NCBI RefSeq assembly: GCF_963855985.1
Contig: NC_087109.1
Coordinates: forward strand, 5,786,001 to 5,850,000
Origin: Ostrinia nubilalis
Taxonomy: Eukaryota > Arthropoda > Insecta > Lepidoptera > Crambidae
DNA: 64,000 nt
Reading direction: 5' to 3'
This document shows positions 1 through 28,100 of the stretch, one piece after another. Under the pieces are notes generated by a model. That model worked only from the letters and a program-made list of their open reading frames with translations, made no database searches and had not been told where the DNA came from. Position numbers and translations under genes: made by a program. How positions within the stretch are numbered: position 1 is the first letter of the stretch; every line of letters starts with the position of its first letter.

Positions 1-1001
1 AGTACTGAATTAAGGCTTTGGCTTTGACTTTGATATATTCAAGCTCCTTCAAAGGAGAGTCTTTAAGTAACTACACTCGGCATCAAATAAATCGCACCTC
101 TCGCGACAAGCACTTATCAAACGTATGCATCCCCACTTCCCACCAACGTTGGTACCATTTGAAAGCCTAGTTCTAAACTTCATTTCATTAAAGGAAAGGT
201 TTTTTCCCCAAAAATGTGTCTTTACAAGGATCCAGAGACACTTCTTCAAAAAATAGGTAGTTACGCTATAGCCATTTTTTATGACTATAAAACTGTTAAG
301 TTGGGATTAATCGCTATCCATCTGTTAAAGAGGACACGTGAGATTTTTATTTGGTTTTATAACCATAAAAATTGGTCTAATTGATCCCAGAGGTGAGCCC
401 AAAGTGAGGTCTATTTTCAAGTCACATTTATGGTAAATGTTAATCATTTATTTAGAAATGAAATGTATTTTTCTTTAAGGATATTTATTGGGCTTTCAAA
501 TAATACCAATATTGTTGGGGTACCATAATTGTGTCAGAAGAAAATCTTTAAAGTTCGCGTCGCGGAATGTGCGGTTTATTTGATGTTGAGTGTATTTTTT
601 TTCTTTAGATAAAGATAAGCCCTATAATATGACACAGTTGTACGCCGATTGCTCTATCTCACTCAATAGGCAATAGCCTTAACTCAAGTATCTAGCCTTT
701 ATTAGAACACTAGCTGTGCCCGCGACTTCGTACGCGTGAAAACCCGTTTTCGCAACATTGTTTATTGTTGCTCTGCTCCTATTGATCGTAGCGTGATGTT
801 GTGGGCTATCTAACGCTGAAAGAATTTTTGAAATCGGACCAGTAGTTCCGGAGATTAGCGCGTTCAAGTAAACAAACAAACAAACAAACTCTTCAGCTTT
901 ATAATATTAGTATAGATGTAGAGTTTGAAGAGAGATAGGTTTTGTTTTGTTTACTAAAGCACAGTCTCCTGCAATATTTTAACGATGTTCTTTTGTTCCA
1001 G
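1..1001. other. Intron or 5' flank of the AP-2 gene
   Basis: This stretch lies upstream of the first AP-2 exon visible here. It ends in a pyrimidine-rich acceptor (TTTTGTTCCAG) at 1001. I see no coding exon in it. Earlier AP-2 exons, including the N-terminal activation region, must lie outside the window. Apart from the repeat at about 709-916 it looks like ordinary AT-rich intronic DNA. Confidence 0.6.
709..916 (+). repeat. Interspersed repeat ending in a CAAA tail (SINE/LINE 3'-end type)
   Basis: The repeat starts near a GC-rich 'CCCGCGACTTCGTACGCGTG' and ends 'GATTAGCGCGTTCAA' followed by a run of CAAA units. A diverged relative with the same end lies at about 35615-35850. The GC-rich start and simple-repeat tail suggest a retroposed non-autonomous element. 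The family cannot be named from sequence alone. Confidence 0.6.
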
Positions 1002-18126
<17,125 letters not shown>

Positions 18127-18767
18127 CAAAAGTATCACGACGTTTTCGTCGGATTATTCTCAACGCGCACACTCAAGACGAGCCAGTCGGGCTATACGGG
18201 ACTTATGATACTTTTTACCACTAGCAAGACCTTAATGTTGCCTGTAGAAAAAAGTATCAAAACTTTTTAATATCCTAAAATTCTAAACTGCCATTGACAG
18301 GTATAGCGTGAGATTGCGTATTTATTTTTATGAACGTCTGTGGTGACCCGCATACAAATAAAGTGCAATTATAATACTCAAGATTGTGAAAAAGTGTACA
18401 TATAGATAGCGTATGAACTGTAGTATTAATTAAGCATTTATAGTGTACTTAACGTAATTTTGATTGCTCGTTGACTAAGGTTACAAAATGTTTTTTTACA
18501 TGGATTATGAATAGATTTTCACGGCATCCACCGCAATAAGAAAACATATCAAAATGTTAATTGTAAATAAACTAGAATATTTGAATGAATTTACATTTTT
18601 CACGAATAACAAGAATAAATAAAATTGGTTGTATATTTTGGTGAACATAGTTTTTTTTATATGACTGAGCTCACTATAAAGGGTTTCAAAACCTTTTTAT
18701 TTTATTATTGCTTCTAAAAAGTTACTTTTTGATTAATAAATTTTACCAAGAGGTTTTAATTTAATCC
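18127..18767 (+). other. AP-2 3' UTR region
   Basis: AATAAA signals lie at 18357-18362 and again near 18617. The 3' end of the transcript is likely in this interval, although longer isoforms cannot be excluded. Confidence 0.5.
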
Positions 18768-18795
18768 CAACTAATATTATAAATGCGAAAGTAAC

Positions 18796-18836
<41 letters not shown>

Positions 18837-19018
18837 TACGCTTTCCCGCTTAAACCTCGCAACCGATTTTGATGAAATTTGGCATAGAGATAGTTTGAGT
18901 CCCGGGAAAGAACATAGGATAGTTTTTATCCCGGTTTTTGAAACAGGGACGCGCGCGATAAAGTTTTTCTGTGACAGACAAAATTCCACGCGGGCGAAGC
19001 CGCGGGCGGAAAGCTAGT
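18768..19018 (+). repeat. Interspersed repeat with (GTCT)n and GCGGGCGAAGCCGCGGGCGG end
   Basis: The sequence runs from AATCCCAACTAATATTATAA through about eight GTCT units and 'CCCGGGAAAGAACATAGG' to the GC-rich end GGGCGAAGCCGCGGGCGG. A near-identical inverted copy lies at 28472-28711. This pattern is common in lepidopteran genomes and probably represents the 3' end of a LINE or a SINE. I do not assign a family. Confidence 0.75.
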
Positions 19019-21307
19019 TTTAATATAATGTAAGCAGTTGAATTACAAAGATCAGTGCCATTTTAATTCGCACAGAGTCGTAAGTACTCCTATTTTGTTC
19101 CTTTGTTATGTACGGATCAAAAAATTATTTGTATGATGTCTGGTGACCATAGTAATATCATTCCGTTTATAGTGAGCTTCATTTATTAAATATAAACAGT
19201 ATTGTCTTAAACATTCCTTAACAAAACGAATCTCCTTAGTTGTTAATTTAAATTAGACATAGTTTTTGCTAGTGAATCAATGTGAAAGTGTGCCAATTAG
19301 TTCGTTATTGGAATTTGTAAAATATTCCAGTAAATAGGTATTTAATATTTATTATCATTGTGTCTTTGTACATATAAATTGCTGTTACCTTGCCTAAAAC
19401 TTATTTTTGCTAAAGTACAACCTTTCTAAATTGAATTGAATTCTTATACATTGTACGTGGTGTGTTAAATTTAAAAAAAATCACAGATTGTTTTTCGTTC
19501 GTAACCTTTTTTACTTTATAAAGAACCCAAATACATTATAAGCCAGACATATCCACTACGAGTGGTAACTGAGGTAGAATGTCTTCGCCCAGAGTTTATT
19601 AAAATTATTTTATTTAAAGTTAACTCGTTTACTTTTTGCATAATTCATTTTTTTTATTGAAAAGAGGAAAAGGACTATGATTGATTGAATTAGTTTTTTC
19701 TGTCTCCAACTTATTTGTTTGCCATAAAATATATTTATAACATTTTATTTTAATAATTTCCGTGTGATATTTATTTTTTATTATAAATCGAATTAGTTAG
19801 TTTAAGAGAACCTTGTCTACTTTATGATGTAACGACATTGACCACACATAAATATTTTTTAAAGTACAACTCGTATAAATGTGCCAAATTTATAAGATGT
19901 CATAATTTTTACCCATTTGAAGAAAAAGTTGTTTTTTTCTTTTATAAAACTGCAGCAAAACGTTAATTTTGTATTATAGTAAAAACTTACATAGTGTATA
20001 AGTTCTCTTGTATTATTTAATAAAGAAAAATACTTTGATAATCTACACTGTATGTTGATTACCTCATTGTCGTAAGATCTAATTTAGGATTTTAAGTATT
20101 GGCACATAAAAAATAAAGGCAGCTCTGTAGATAATAAACGACGAATGTAATTATGTTCTGTTTGTTTAAAACCATTTTGTTATATCAAGAACATGTTGAA
20201 ATGAAGTTGTGACACGTCAGAGACTCGCTATATAACATGAAGATAAAGGTACGGACGTTGGCACATTAAACTAAACATTGTAGCTCCTTAGCAAAAATGT
20301 ATAATCTAATGTGTTGGCGAATGTATAGCCGGCATTTGTTTTTTTTAGGACTCTGTCACACCATCTCGAAACGATGAAGATTCAGAAGTTAAACCACGTT
20401 ATCTAGTGGGTCAGACAGCGACAAACACCAAAATTGTATATTCAAAAAGATCGTAAAAGTAATTTTATTTTAATAAAAAAATAAAAGCCAGTCATGCACT
20501 TTTAATTATTCATCTTTTTATTTCATTCTTTTTCAATACCTATAGGACAGTAAGTAACATTAACGACAGTAAAGTTTTTTTTTTTTTCATATTTACAAGT
20601 TAATTTTAACTTACGATATTTTTACTCAAGGCATTCAATAGAAAACAAAAGAACAAACAATAAAACTGATAAAACCTTCTATTGCGGTTTAGGGAAAACC
20701 TTTGAAAAATGGTAATATAATTATGGATAAGGATAAAATAAAAATAAACAGTTAATAATATTAAATGATTTTGTCAAGTCAATAATTTTGGTAAGCAAAG
20801 TAAATATTATTGTATAGGTTAGTTTTACATACCAACAGGAGCGAAATTGAGGATGTTATTCCTCAGCAGTAAGCAGTTAAACCCATAGAGAAAAGTAATA
20901 CGTTAAACCATAGAGCAAAGTAATACAGGTTAAACTTTTCCATTGTAATAAATTTCACATCAAAAATTCAAATGTTTATGCTAGCGCCATCTGCCAAAAG
21001 CTTTGAAATAAAGCTTTGCGCGCTTATAGTGAGGCTACTCCCCGCTAGATGGCGCTTCTAAAAATGATACGACGATATTTTGTCTGGCCACAAACTACAG
21101 AGTATGTTGTATACTATCTGAAAATGTTATTTAATTGTGAAAACTGAAAGTCAGATCATTTATAAAAACAAGTATCCCATTTATCATAAAAAAATATTAT
21201 GGTAAAGCTAGTTAATTTCATATTTCATTGCCACGTAAAACAATAAAACAAAATGTCTGCTTGACAGTCATGTGGTATTGAAGCTTTGTTTGAAACTGTG
21301 GTTTGAA
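19019..21307. other. Intergenic region between AP-2 and the 21308 gene
   Basis: AT-rich, with no gene seen. At 20880-20935 a 27-bp motif (CCATAGAGAAAAGTAATAC type) is imperfectly doubled. Two CTCF-like cores lie at 20983-20995 and 21041-21056, close to the next gene. Confidence 0.5.
20983..21056. promoter_or_regulatory. Pair of CTCF-like core motifs, opposed
   Basis: AGCGCCATCTGCC (20983-20995, minus-strand motif) and CCCGCTAGATGGCGCT (21041-21056, plus) both fit the general CTCF core CCASYAGRKGGCRSY with one or two mismatches. They lie about 250 bp upstream of the 21308 start codon. The motif is also common in insect repeats, so binding is unproven. Confidence 0.35.
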
Positions 21308-23890
21308 ATGTCAACAAAGTTTGAATTGAAGAAAAAACCAGCTCACCGCCAGCTTTGTCGCAGTTGTAAAAAAAACTGTAACCGATCTCAAAATCTTGTG
21401 ATTTGCATCAAAATGGATATTCAAGATGAGCCTGAAATTCTGAAGAGGTGTTACAAGTGTGATCATCAGTTATTTGACAGCATAAACATAGTTTACAATG
21501 CATCTAATTCCATGATCGTTATTTGGAATAAATACCAAATATTCGTTTACGAAGACCTCAACTTTGAGAGCACTGCTAAGGTGTTCATGCCCGAGTTTCA
21601 AATCCAGCAGCTGATACTATCAAACAATTATTTAATATGTTTAGACAAAAGTGGAAATATTCACACAACATCTATGAAATTCAAGAATCCTGCACAAAAA
21701 CGGTTCAAAAGCAGCTTCCAGCCGAAAGAGCAAGGTATTATGATTTGTATTCAAATCCAGGATGATCATTCATCAAGTATCTTGAGTGTCAAATGTGAAA
21801 ATGACCTGTACTCTTTGTGCCTTAACAAAATTAACTCCGAGTTTACTTTAGAGAAGAAGATTGCGTTGCTACACTCTGGCCGGTGGCCATTACCGACTGC
21901 CATACAGGATAAGTGCATTATAGCAATACACAAATTATCAGAAACTGAATTTGATTATGTGAAAAAAATATTTGATGTCAACAGTAATTATATCGTTAAT
22001 GACTATAGCTTAATTATCATGTCTTTTGATAAGTTGTCAGTTTACGGCTGCTTATTTAGCCCCAAAATGCCTGACGAAGCTGTCAACTTGGTGAAATTGT
22101 ACACATGCCCATCTGAAATATGTAACATAGAAATAACTGAAATAAACAATCTTTTTATATTGATTGGGCTCAACATTGGCACATTAGTGCGACTGAATTT
22201 AAGAAATGTTTCAAACAAGCCAGAATTGGTGCATTTAAACTCGGCCCTGTATAAATTTCTTACTCTGAAAGACACAGTCTTGTACACAGATGCTAAATCT
22301 ATGTGGAAAACAGACAACACATTTACAGAAAATATATCATTCTTCCAATTCTTTGTCAAAGATGTTAAGGATTTCATAAAATTCGGTGACCAAATAATTT
22401 GCACCACATTCACGAACTTAATATACATCTTTCCTATTGACGACGAGTCCTCTTATATTAAGCCAATCACAACCGACGAGTATTGTGCAGCTGAGAAGTT
22501 ATTGAACAACTCCGAGTATTTATATAAAATTATTGAGGAATTAGAGAAAAACAATACACTGACTAAAAAAATAAATGAGGAAGGCAACTTCGTGACTGCC
22601 TTTTCTTTATCAAATAGACAAGATATTATGGATAATATTATTCACCACACCATTACAGTGTATGAATACTATCAGGATGTGATACATGAGCATCCTGGTC
22701 TGATGGCAACAGAAGAACTGTATAAGTACTCGCTTCCAGATACATTTTTCATTCTGATCAACCTGTCCACTACGACACTTCAGCACATGTTCAACAACAT
22801 ACTATCGAATGTATTAAATGACGTCAAAATCCATATATCTCTATCAATGGACGGTAAATTACTGAAAACAACAAGCATGAAAGTTACAGATACATTCAAA
22901 AAGTTGAAGGTTCTGATGCCGGTAACTATTCAAGATGAGAACATATCAGAAATGGATGTGAATATGGAATTGGTTACAAGTGTGCCTGGAGCTTTTGAAG
23001 AGAAGCAAAAACTGTGGGTCACGCTTTACAGGAGACGCGTAGTACTTACCTCAGAGCATTTCATACAATCTGCTGTACCAAATACGGATTATCCACCTAA
23101 AAGAGAGACGAACATTGAGAAATTAGCCTGGAATTTCACTCAAGATTACTATCAAGAAATGGTGAAAGTCACTAACCTTATGAAGTTGGATAGCGTACCC
23201 AAATTCTCCATATACCTAAAACTGCCCAACAACTTTGCTGAATTGTTGAAGAAAAATGCTGACCATCTGAGCTATTTGACTAAAATGAGAGCCGAACAAA
23301 TAGTACAGAATTACTCATCAGAAGAATTCTTGAAATCAAATAGCCCTGTAACATTTGAAGTAGGCAGCAATAGCGTTGCTGTAGAAATTGTGAGCGATGA
23401 TTTTTCAAAGCCACTTTTGAAGTTCTCTTGTGGAAATATGACCGTAGCACACGATATAAGAAACTTATTTTCAAAGATTATTTATGATGATTTCAAAAAC
23501 TCTGGGCCTGGTCAGGAGTTTGTGAAACACACACTGTATTATGAAGCTGAGGTATGTATAGTTGTAGCAATTTAATGAAATCATTTAAAACTGAATCGAT
23601 TAAAAGTAAGCCATTATATGAATTATTAACTTCCTAGAAAGCACACAATTTAATGTAATGTCTAGTTTTAAAACTTAGGTCACTAACAGTAAAATTAAAT
23701 ATCAGGATTTACATGTTGTTTTTTATTAATATTTCATTCATAAACATTTCTAATATTCCATTTTTATTTTATTTTACAGAAAGTACTCAAGAAGATCAAG
23801 AGCTGTATACAGAACAAGCCACATTTCAAGGAATTTCAACCAGTTGCTGATGAATTTGAAAAAAATATTATAGGTGCTCTTCCAATTTAA
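21308..23890 (+). CDS. Uncharacterised 784-residue protein, probable beta-propeller plus beta-sandwich
   Basis: I do not recognise this gene with confidence. Exon 1 is 21308-23551 and exon 2 is 23780-23890; the junction (GAG|GTATGT, TTTTACAG|AAA) is in phase 0. I chose ATG 21308 because it precedes CRSCKKNC. A second ATG at 21413 (MDIQDEPE) is an alternative start. Residues about 40-390 are rich in short beta strands with repeated hydrophobic-aromatic patterns, as in a propeller. A charged helical stretch follows (about 395-470), then a strand-rich domain (about 480-620) and a helical tail with KVLKKIKSC. That order resembles the Fanconi core proteins FANCB and FAAP100, which is only a hypothesis. 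No membrane segment or signal peptide is seen. The downstream AATAAA at 24234-24239 is a plausible poly(A) signal. Confidence 0.75.
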
Positions 23891-24499
23891 TGAATTTTTA
23901 TCACAATTTAATAGTTATTTAGTAAGGAAATGTGATCTTAGTGTAAGAGAGAGAGGCTGTGATCAATATAATTTTTGTCATAATGTACCTCCTATATCGC
24001 ATTATTTATTTTACCATTACCATTACATGATGTACAGGCGACAGCACATCAAAGTACAATTTTGCTGCAAACTCGCCTCTATTACAATTGTTTAAGATCC
24101 CCGCTTCCCCAGTGTTAGCCTGATGTGCTGTTGTCCGTACGTACATGTTGTCTCGATTATAGTACCATTTTGATGAGAGCGAAAGAAAACGGAAATTCGT
24201 AGCAGGAACTGTGGCCCTGTTTTTTTTTTCAGAAATAAATAATACTTTGTATTACCTAAAAACATAACCCTCCTTCTGGCGCAGTCGGGTAATTAGTACA
24301 TACTAAGGCAGTTGTAGACAACCGGCGATTAGACGACGCGCGGACCGTTTTCAACGGATATCCTTTGCTCTAAATTTTCTCGCCGGACCTATGTACGATG
24401 CATGTGCACATTCATTATAAACTATACACCACCGCTAAATCAGTCAAAAAAACGTATGTTTAGAAGCAGCCTTATGCTTGTGTTACAGGTGAGTTCACC

Positions 24500-24600
24500 A
24501 CACAAAAGTCCAGTGGGGGCGGGCGGGGTTCGAACCCGCGTTCTCCGAATCTTGACTAGTCCCACCACCCCTTCACTGCCGGGCTGTTCTGTTACAGATC
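24500..24600 (-). repeat. Possible tRNA-derived SINE fragment
   Basis: GGGTTCGAACCCC on the minus strand is a good Pol III B box. Upstream on that strand lies GGTGGTGGGACTAGTC, a poor A-box match. No cloverleaf can be folded, so this is not a tRNA gene. Confidence 0.4.
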
Positions 24601-24732
24601 GAGAATCGAGATCGCTTCCGACGCGATTTCTGACACATACATTCTAAAGCACAGTTTTAGTTTTATCAAATGCGCCCTCACATTTTGAACGCTATGTTCT
24701 TCTGATTAATTTCATAACTTTCCCCCGGGGCA

Positions 24733-24812
24733 GACTTGACCTTCACTGGTTGGGTTTTTATTGGCGGTGGTAAAAGCTGTAGATCCTGGCTACAGAGGAG
24801 TTGCAGCGGTGG
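24733..24812 (+). repeat. Dispersed repeat, uninterrupted copy
   Basis: ACTTGACCTTCACTGG, then TGGGTTTTTAT, then CCTGGCTACAGAGGAG. The same segment recurs at 25486-25662, where a MITE splits it. Confidence 0.65.
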
Positions 24813-24916
24813 GTATAGTGAAACGGACCCTCACACCACACGAATTACGAGTTGTTCTGTCCTGTCATTGGTCATCAATCAGCCGACGCGAACTACACAC
24901 GTTGGTTTGGCCGAAG

Positions 24917-25045
24917 CTTGAGCCTAGGCGCAGACCACCGATTTTTAGTTGGCCGATAGTTGGGCCCGATTCTAATTTGTATGAAGAATTGGCCGATAGG
25001 TACCAAATCGGCGTAATGTGCGCACTTTCATTCATGTCCATAATG
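24917..25045. mobile_element. MITE with CTAGGCGCAGACCACCGATT end
   Basis: The left end CCTAGGCGCAGACC and the following TTTTTAGTTGGCCGAT match the ends of the element at 44064-44197. The right end is less clear. Confidence 0.5.
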
Positions 25046-25186
25046 ATTTACATAACAGCCCGACCCAACAACCCATAGAGTAACTTGTATCAACAACCTA
25101 GGCTAACACATGGATATAAATTCTGAAAAGGGTTAGGATTAAACAGCTAGTAAATGAAAGTCGTAAATAAATTTATATCTATTTAT

Positions 25187-28100
25187 TTAGACCATCCTCC
25201 TCAGCAGGTCGTTGATCTTGTCCTCGCGGTTACCGAAGTCTCCGCCATCGACGTAGTGAATGGTCTTCTTGCGCCAGCCTCCAGTGGGGTTGTTCAGTTT
25301 GAAGGGCCACAGGAAATTGCTTGCGTACTGTTGACAAAATGAGGTTTTAGAGTTTGTATTTGAATAACTTTATAGTAGCACACAGGATAGAGACACGATT
25401 TCAATACACATTTCTGCGTTCACATAATAATATACGTTTTGTTTAGCGCTCGTCAGTCAGTTGGCGCCACTGTAAAATAGATCTAACTTGACCTTCACTG
25501 GTTGGGTTTTTATAGGCGGTCAAGCTATAGATACGCTAATTTTTAACGTCTCCAATACAAACGCGCTTCTTCTATCCGTAAGCGCGTCTGTATTGGAGAC
25601 GTTAAAAATTACCGTAAGCGGGGCCCTGGCTACACAGGAGTTGCAGCGGTGGGCACGATAGGTGGGGATAGTGCCGTGTAAAGTCCTGTCACTCGCTAAA
25701 ACGTTAGCGTTCATTGAAAATGGTTTTGCTGTCATTGTTTCGTATAGATCGCGGAACGAAAGTAGAGGCGAATACGTACTCAAATGTTAAATAAAATGAA
25801 CATTGAATATTCAATACACTAGCTGCGTCGTTTCGTTAAATGTCTGCAAGCGAGACAAAAAGCACTTGTCAATCCGACTACGCAAAACAGCCTATTACGA
25901 TAAAAATCTTTGCCTTTGTTGATGGCCTCAACTCTCCTTGCGCGATCTATAGCAGATGTGCGCTTCAGGCGTATATCTGCCATGCTATATGCAATCTAAT
26001 CATTTCCCCAATCTAAATATATAAAAGGAGAAACTGACTGACTGACAGATCAGCGCACAGCTAAACGGCTAAACGTAGGCACTTGAAATTTGGAAGGGAC
26101 GTAGCTTAGGTACCGTAGAGGTGCACTAAGAAATGAATTCCCGAAATTCCCACGGGAACGGGAATTAACGGGAAAATCCTTTTGTATGAAAAATCTAAAC
26201 CGCTTAAGTTAGACGCTTGAAATTTGGTATGCAGGTACCTTAGTAAACTTAAAGCTTAGGTACAACAGGATATTGCAAAATTCCCACGGGAACGGGAGTT
26301 AGCGGGAAAAACATATGTATGAAAAAATCTAAACCGCTTAAGAAAGATGAAGGGGGTAAAACGGGATCCACGCGTACGAAGTCGCGGGCGGCCGCTAGTA
26401 GTGTATACTTTGGAACACCCACCTTGAACTTGTCTCCGACGGTGAAGATCTCGTGGATGAGGTCCTCCACGCAGATGATGTTGTTCTTGCCGAGCTTCTC
26501 CTCGATGGTGGTGTTGGACGTGATGGGAACGCGCTGGCCCTTCACCTTCGCGAAACCACGCTTGTACACCAGCTGGGAATATACATTACAAGGTTTTAAT
26601 AGTGCGTCAGCATTTTTTTCTAGTGTCGAGTCTGACGCAGAATGTGCAGTTCGGAAAATGCGCACTTCCTTTATACGGGCTGAACTGAAGTGTTTCTATA
26701 AAATTAGTATGGAAATGTGCGTATTTTGCCAATTGCACATTCTGCATCAGCAAAAAATTTATTACTTTTTGATAATTTTTATATTTTCTTAATTATGTTG
26801 TGTTTTTTTTACACCAGAACACTGGTCTATCGTTTTCTGACAAGTTAATTTTCTTTCTTGCCTACATTACACAAGACTCATAGATAGATAAATCATAGGA
26901 GTCGAAAAGTAGCCTTTTAATCTTTCTCTAATCCAAAATTCTTCTATTAATGGTTGCATAAAAAGGTAACACAAAGGCTGAAAGTGTCACTTTTCCATTT
27001 AAAACAGTATGGATTTTATACTGACCTCGCGTACACTCTTCAGGTTGGGGTATCCCCAGGTGATGTAAGGCTCAGCGATACGCAGCATGTTGACGGTAGC
27101 CTTGTTCAGTCTGACGAACACACCGTTGTTGATCTGACGCAGTCTGAAGAGCTGCAGGACTTTGCGGACCTGGTACGGAGAACATGGATATTAACAAGTT
27201 TGTAGAACAAAAGAAGTTTGCCGGTCTGAAGGTGTGACGTCAGATTAGAAAGTTAACAGCATCTTTATCAGATGAACTATGCCTTTAATTTGGGATCATC
27301 ATTTAGATTTTAGAACATGAAATAAACTTTGAATGAATGAATAGTTACTAAAATAGAGAAACTCGAGTCAAGTTCAATCATATACGCTAACAATAAAATG
27401 TACTTTGACAGAATATTTTTTGACAAAGAACTCTTCAGGAATTCTAATAACATGAATGCACAATATTGCAGATGTTTCATACATTTCTGCTTGAGACATG
27501 CCCATATTTGGGGGACCAGTAGCGAAATATTATGCAGTTATTGTTAATAAAAATAATGAAAATGGCAAATTACCTTGGGTGACACCTGGTTGATACCACG
27601 AATACGGATGACAAAGGCCAGTTTAGCTTCACCAGGAACATAGTAGTTGCCACGGTTGCGTGCCTGCAAATAATTTTTATTAAATAACAAACAGTAGTGT
27701 CTAGTTTACAAGGTTTTATTAGTAACCAAAATCATGTGCAAAGTAGTATCAAATAATGCATCAGAGCTTCTGCAAGCCTATGAATTGTTCTTTGGCCAAT
27801 TTATGTGCTAGACAACATTCTTTTTCTTGCACTGAGAGAAAACTGAAAAATACAGAATCTAAAGAAAATATTACAACTAGTCTAGCCAAAAAGGGTTGGT
27901 GATAGAATAATAATAATTGGAATGCTGACTCACCTGTCTTGCTAGCCTAATCTCATCGCGTTCTTTGATGCGGTATTCCTTAACATACTGTTCAGCCCTC
28001 TTGAAGATTTCCTTCTTCTTCTTGATGGCCGCTGTACGCCTCTTAAGTGTGACCTAATATAAAAAAAACACATTATAACAACAACTTCTAAATAAATCTT

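Larger units (their letters stand above)
23891..25186. other. 3' flank and intergenic repeats between convergent genes
   Basis: No gene is seen. The stretch holds the 3' UTR of the preceding gene, a tRNA-like B-box fragment near 24500-24600, one member of a repeated segment (about 24733-24812) and a MITE at about 24917-25045. Confidence 0.6.

Noticed and set aside
22042..22428. Antisense open frame inside the 21308 gene, and similar antisense frames inside the BEL polyprotein (for example 43058-43768).
   Set aside because: They are shadows of long, clearly coding frames and have no independent support.
24500..24600. tRNA gene suggested by the B-box GGTTCGAACCC.
   Set aside because: No cloverleaf or proper A box; treated as a SINE fragment.
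25532..25624. Hairpin that could be a microRNA precursor.
   Set aside because: It is nearly perfectly paired and belongs to a MITE family with another copy at 14426-14588.
26360..26400. BamHI-, MluI- and NotI-like sites in a row, looking like a cloning linker (also near 48555-48595).
   Set aside because: The same string ends two genomic copies of one dispersed repeat with diverged flanks; it is a natural GC-rich repeat tip, not vector.
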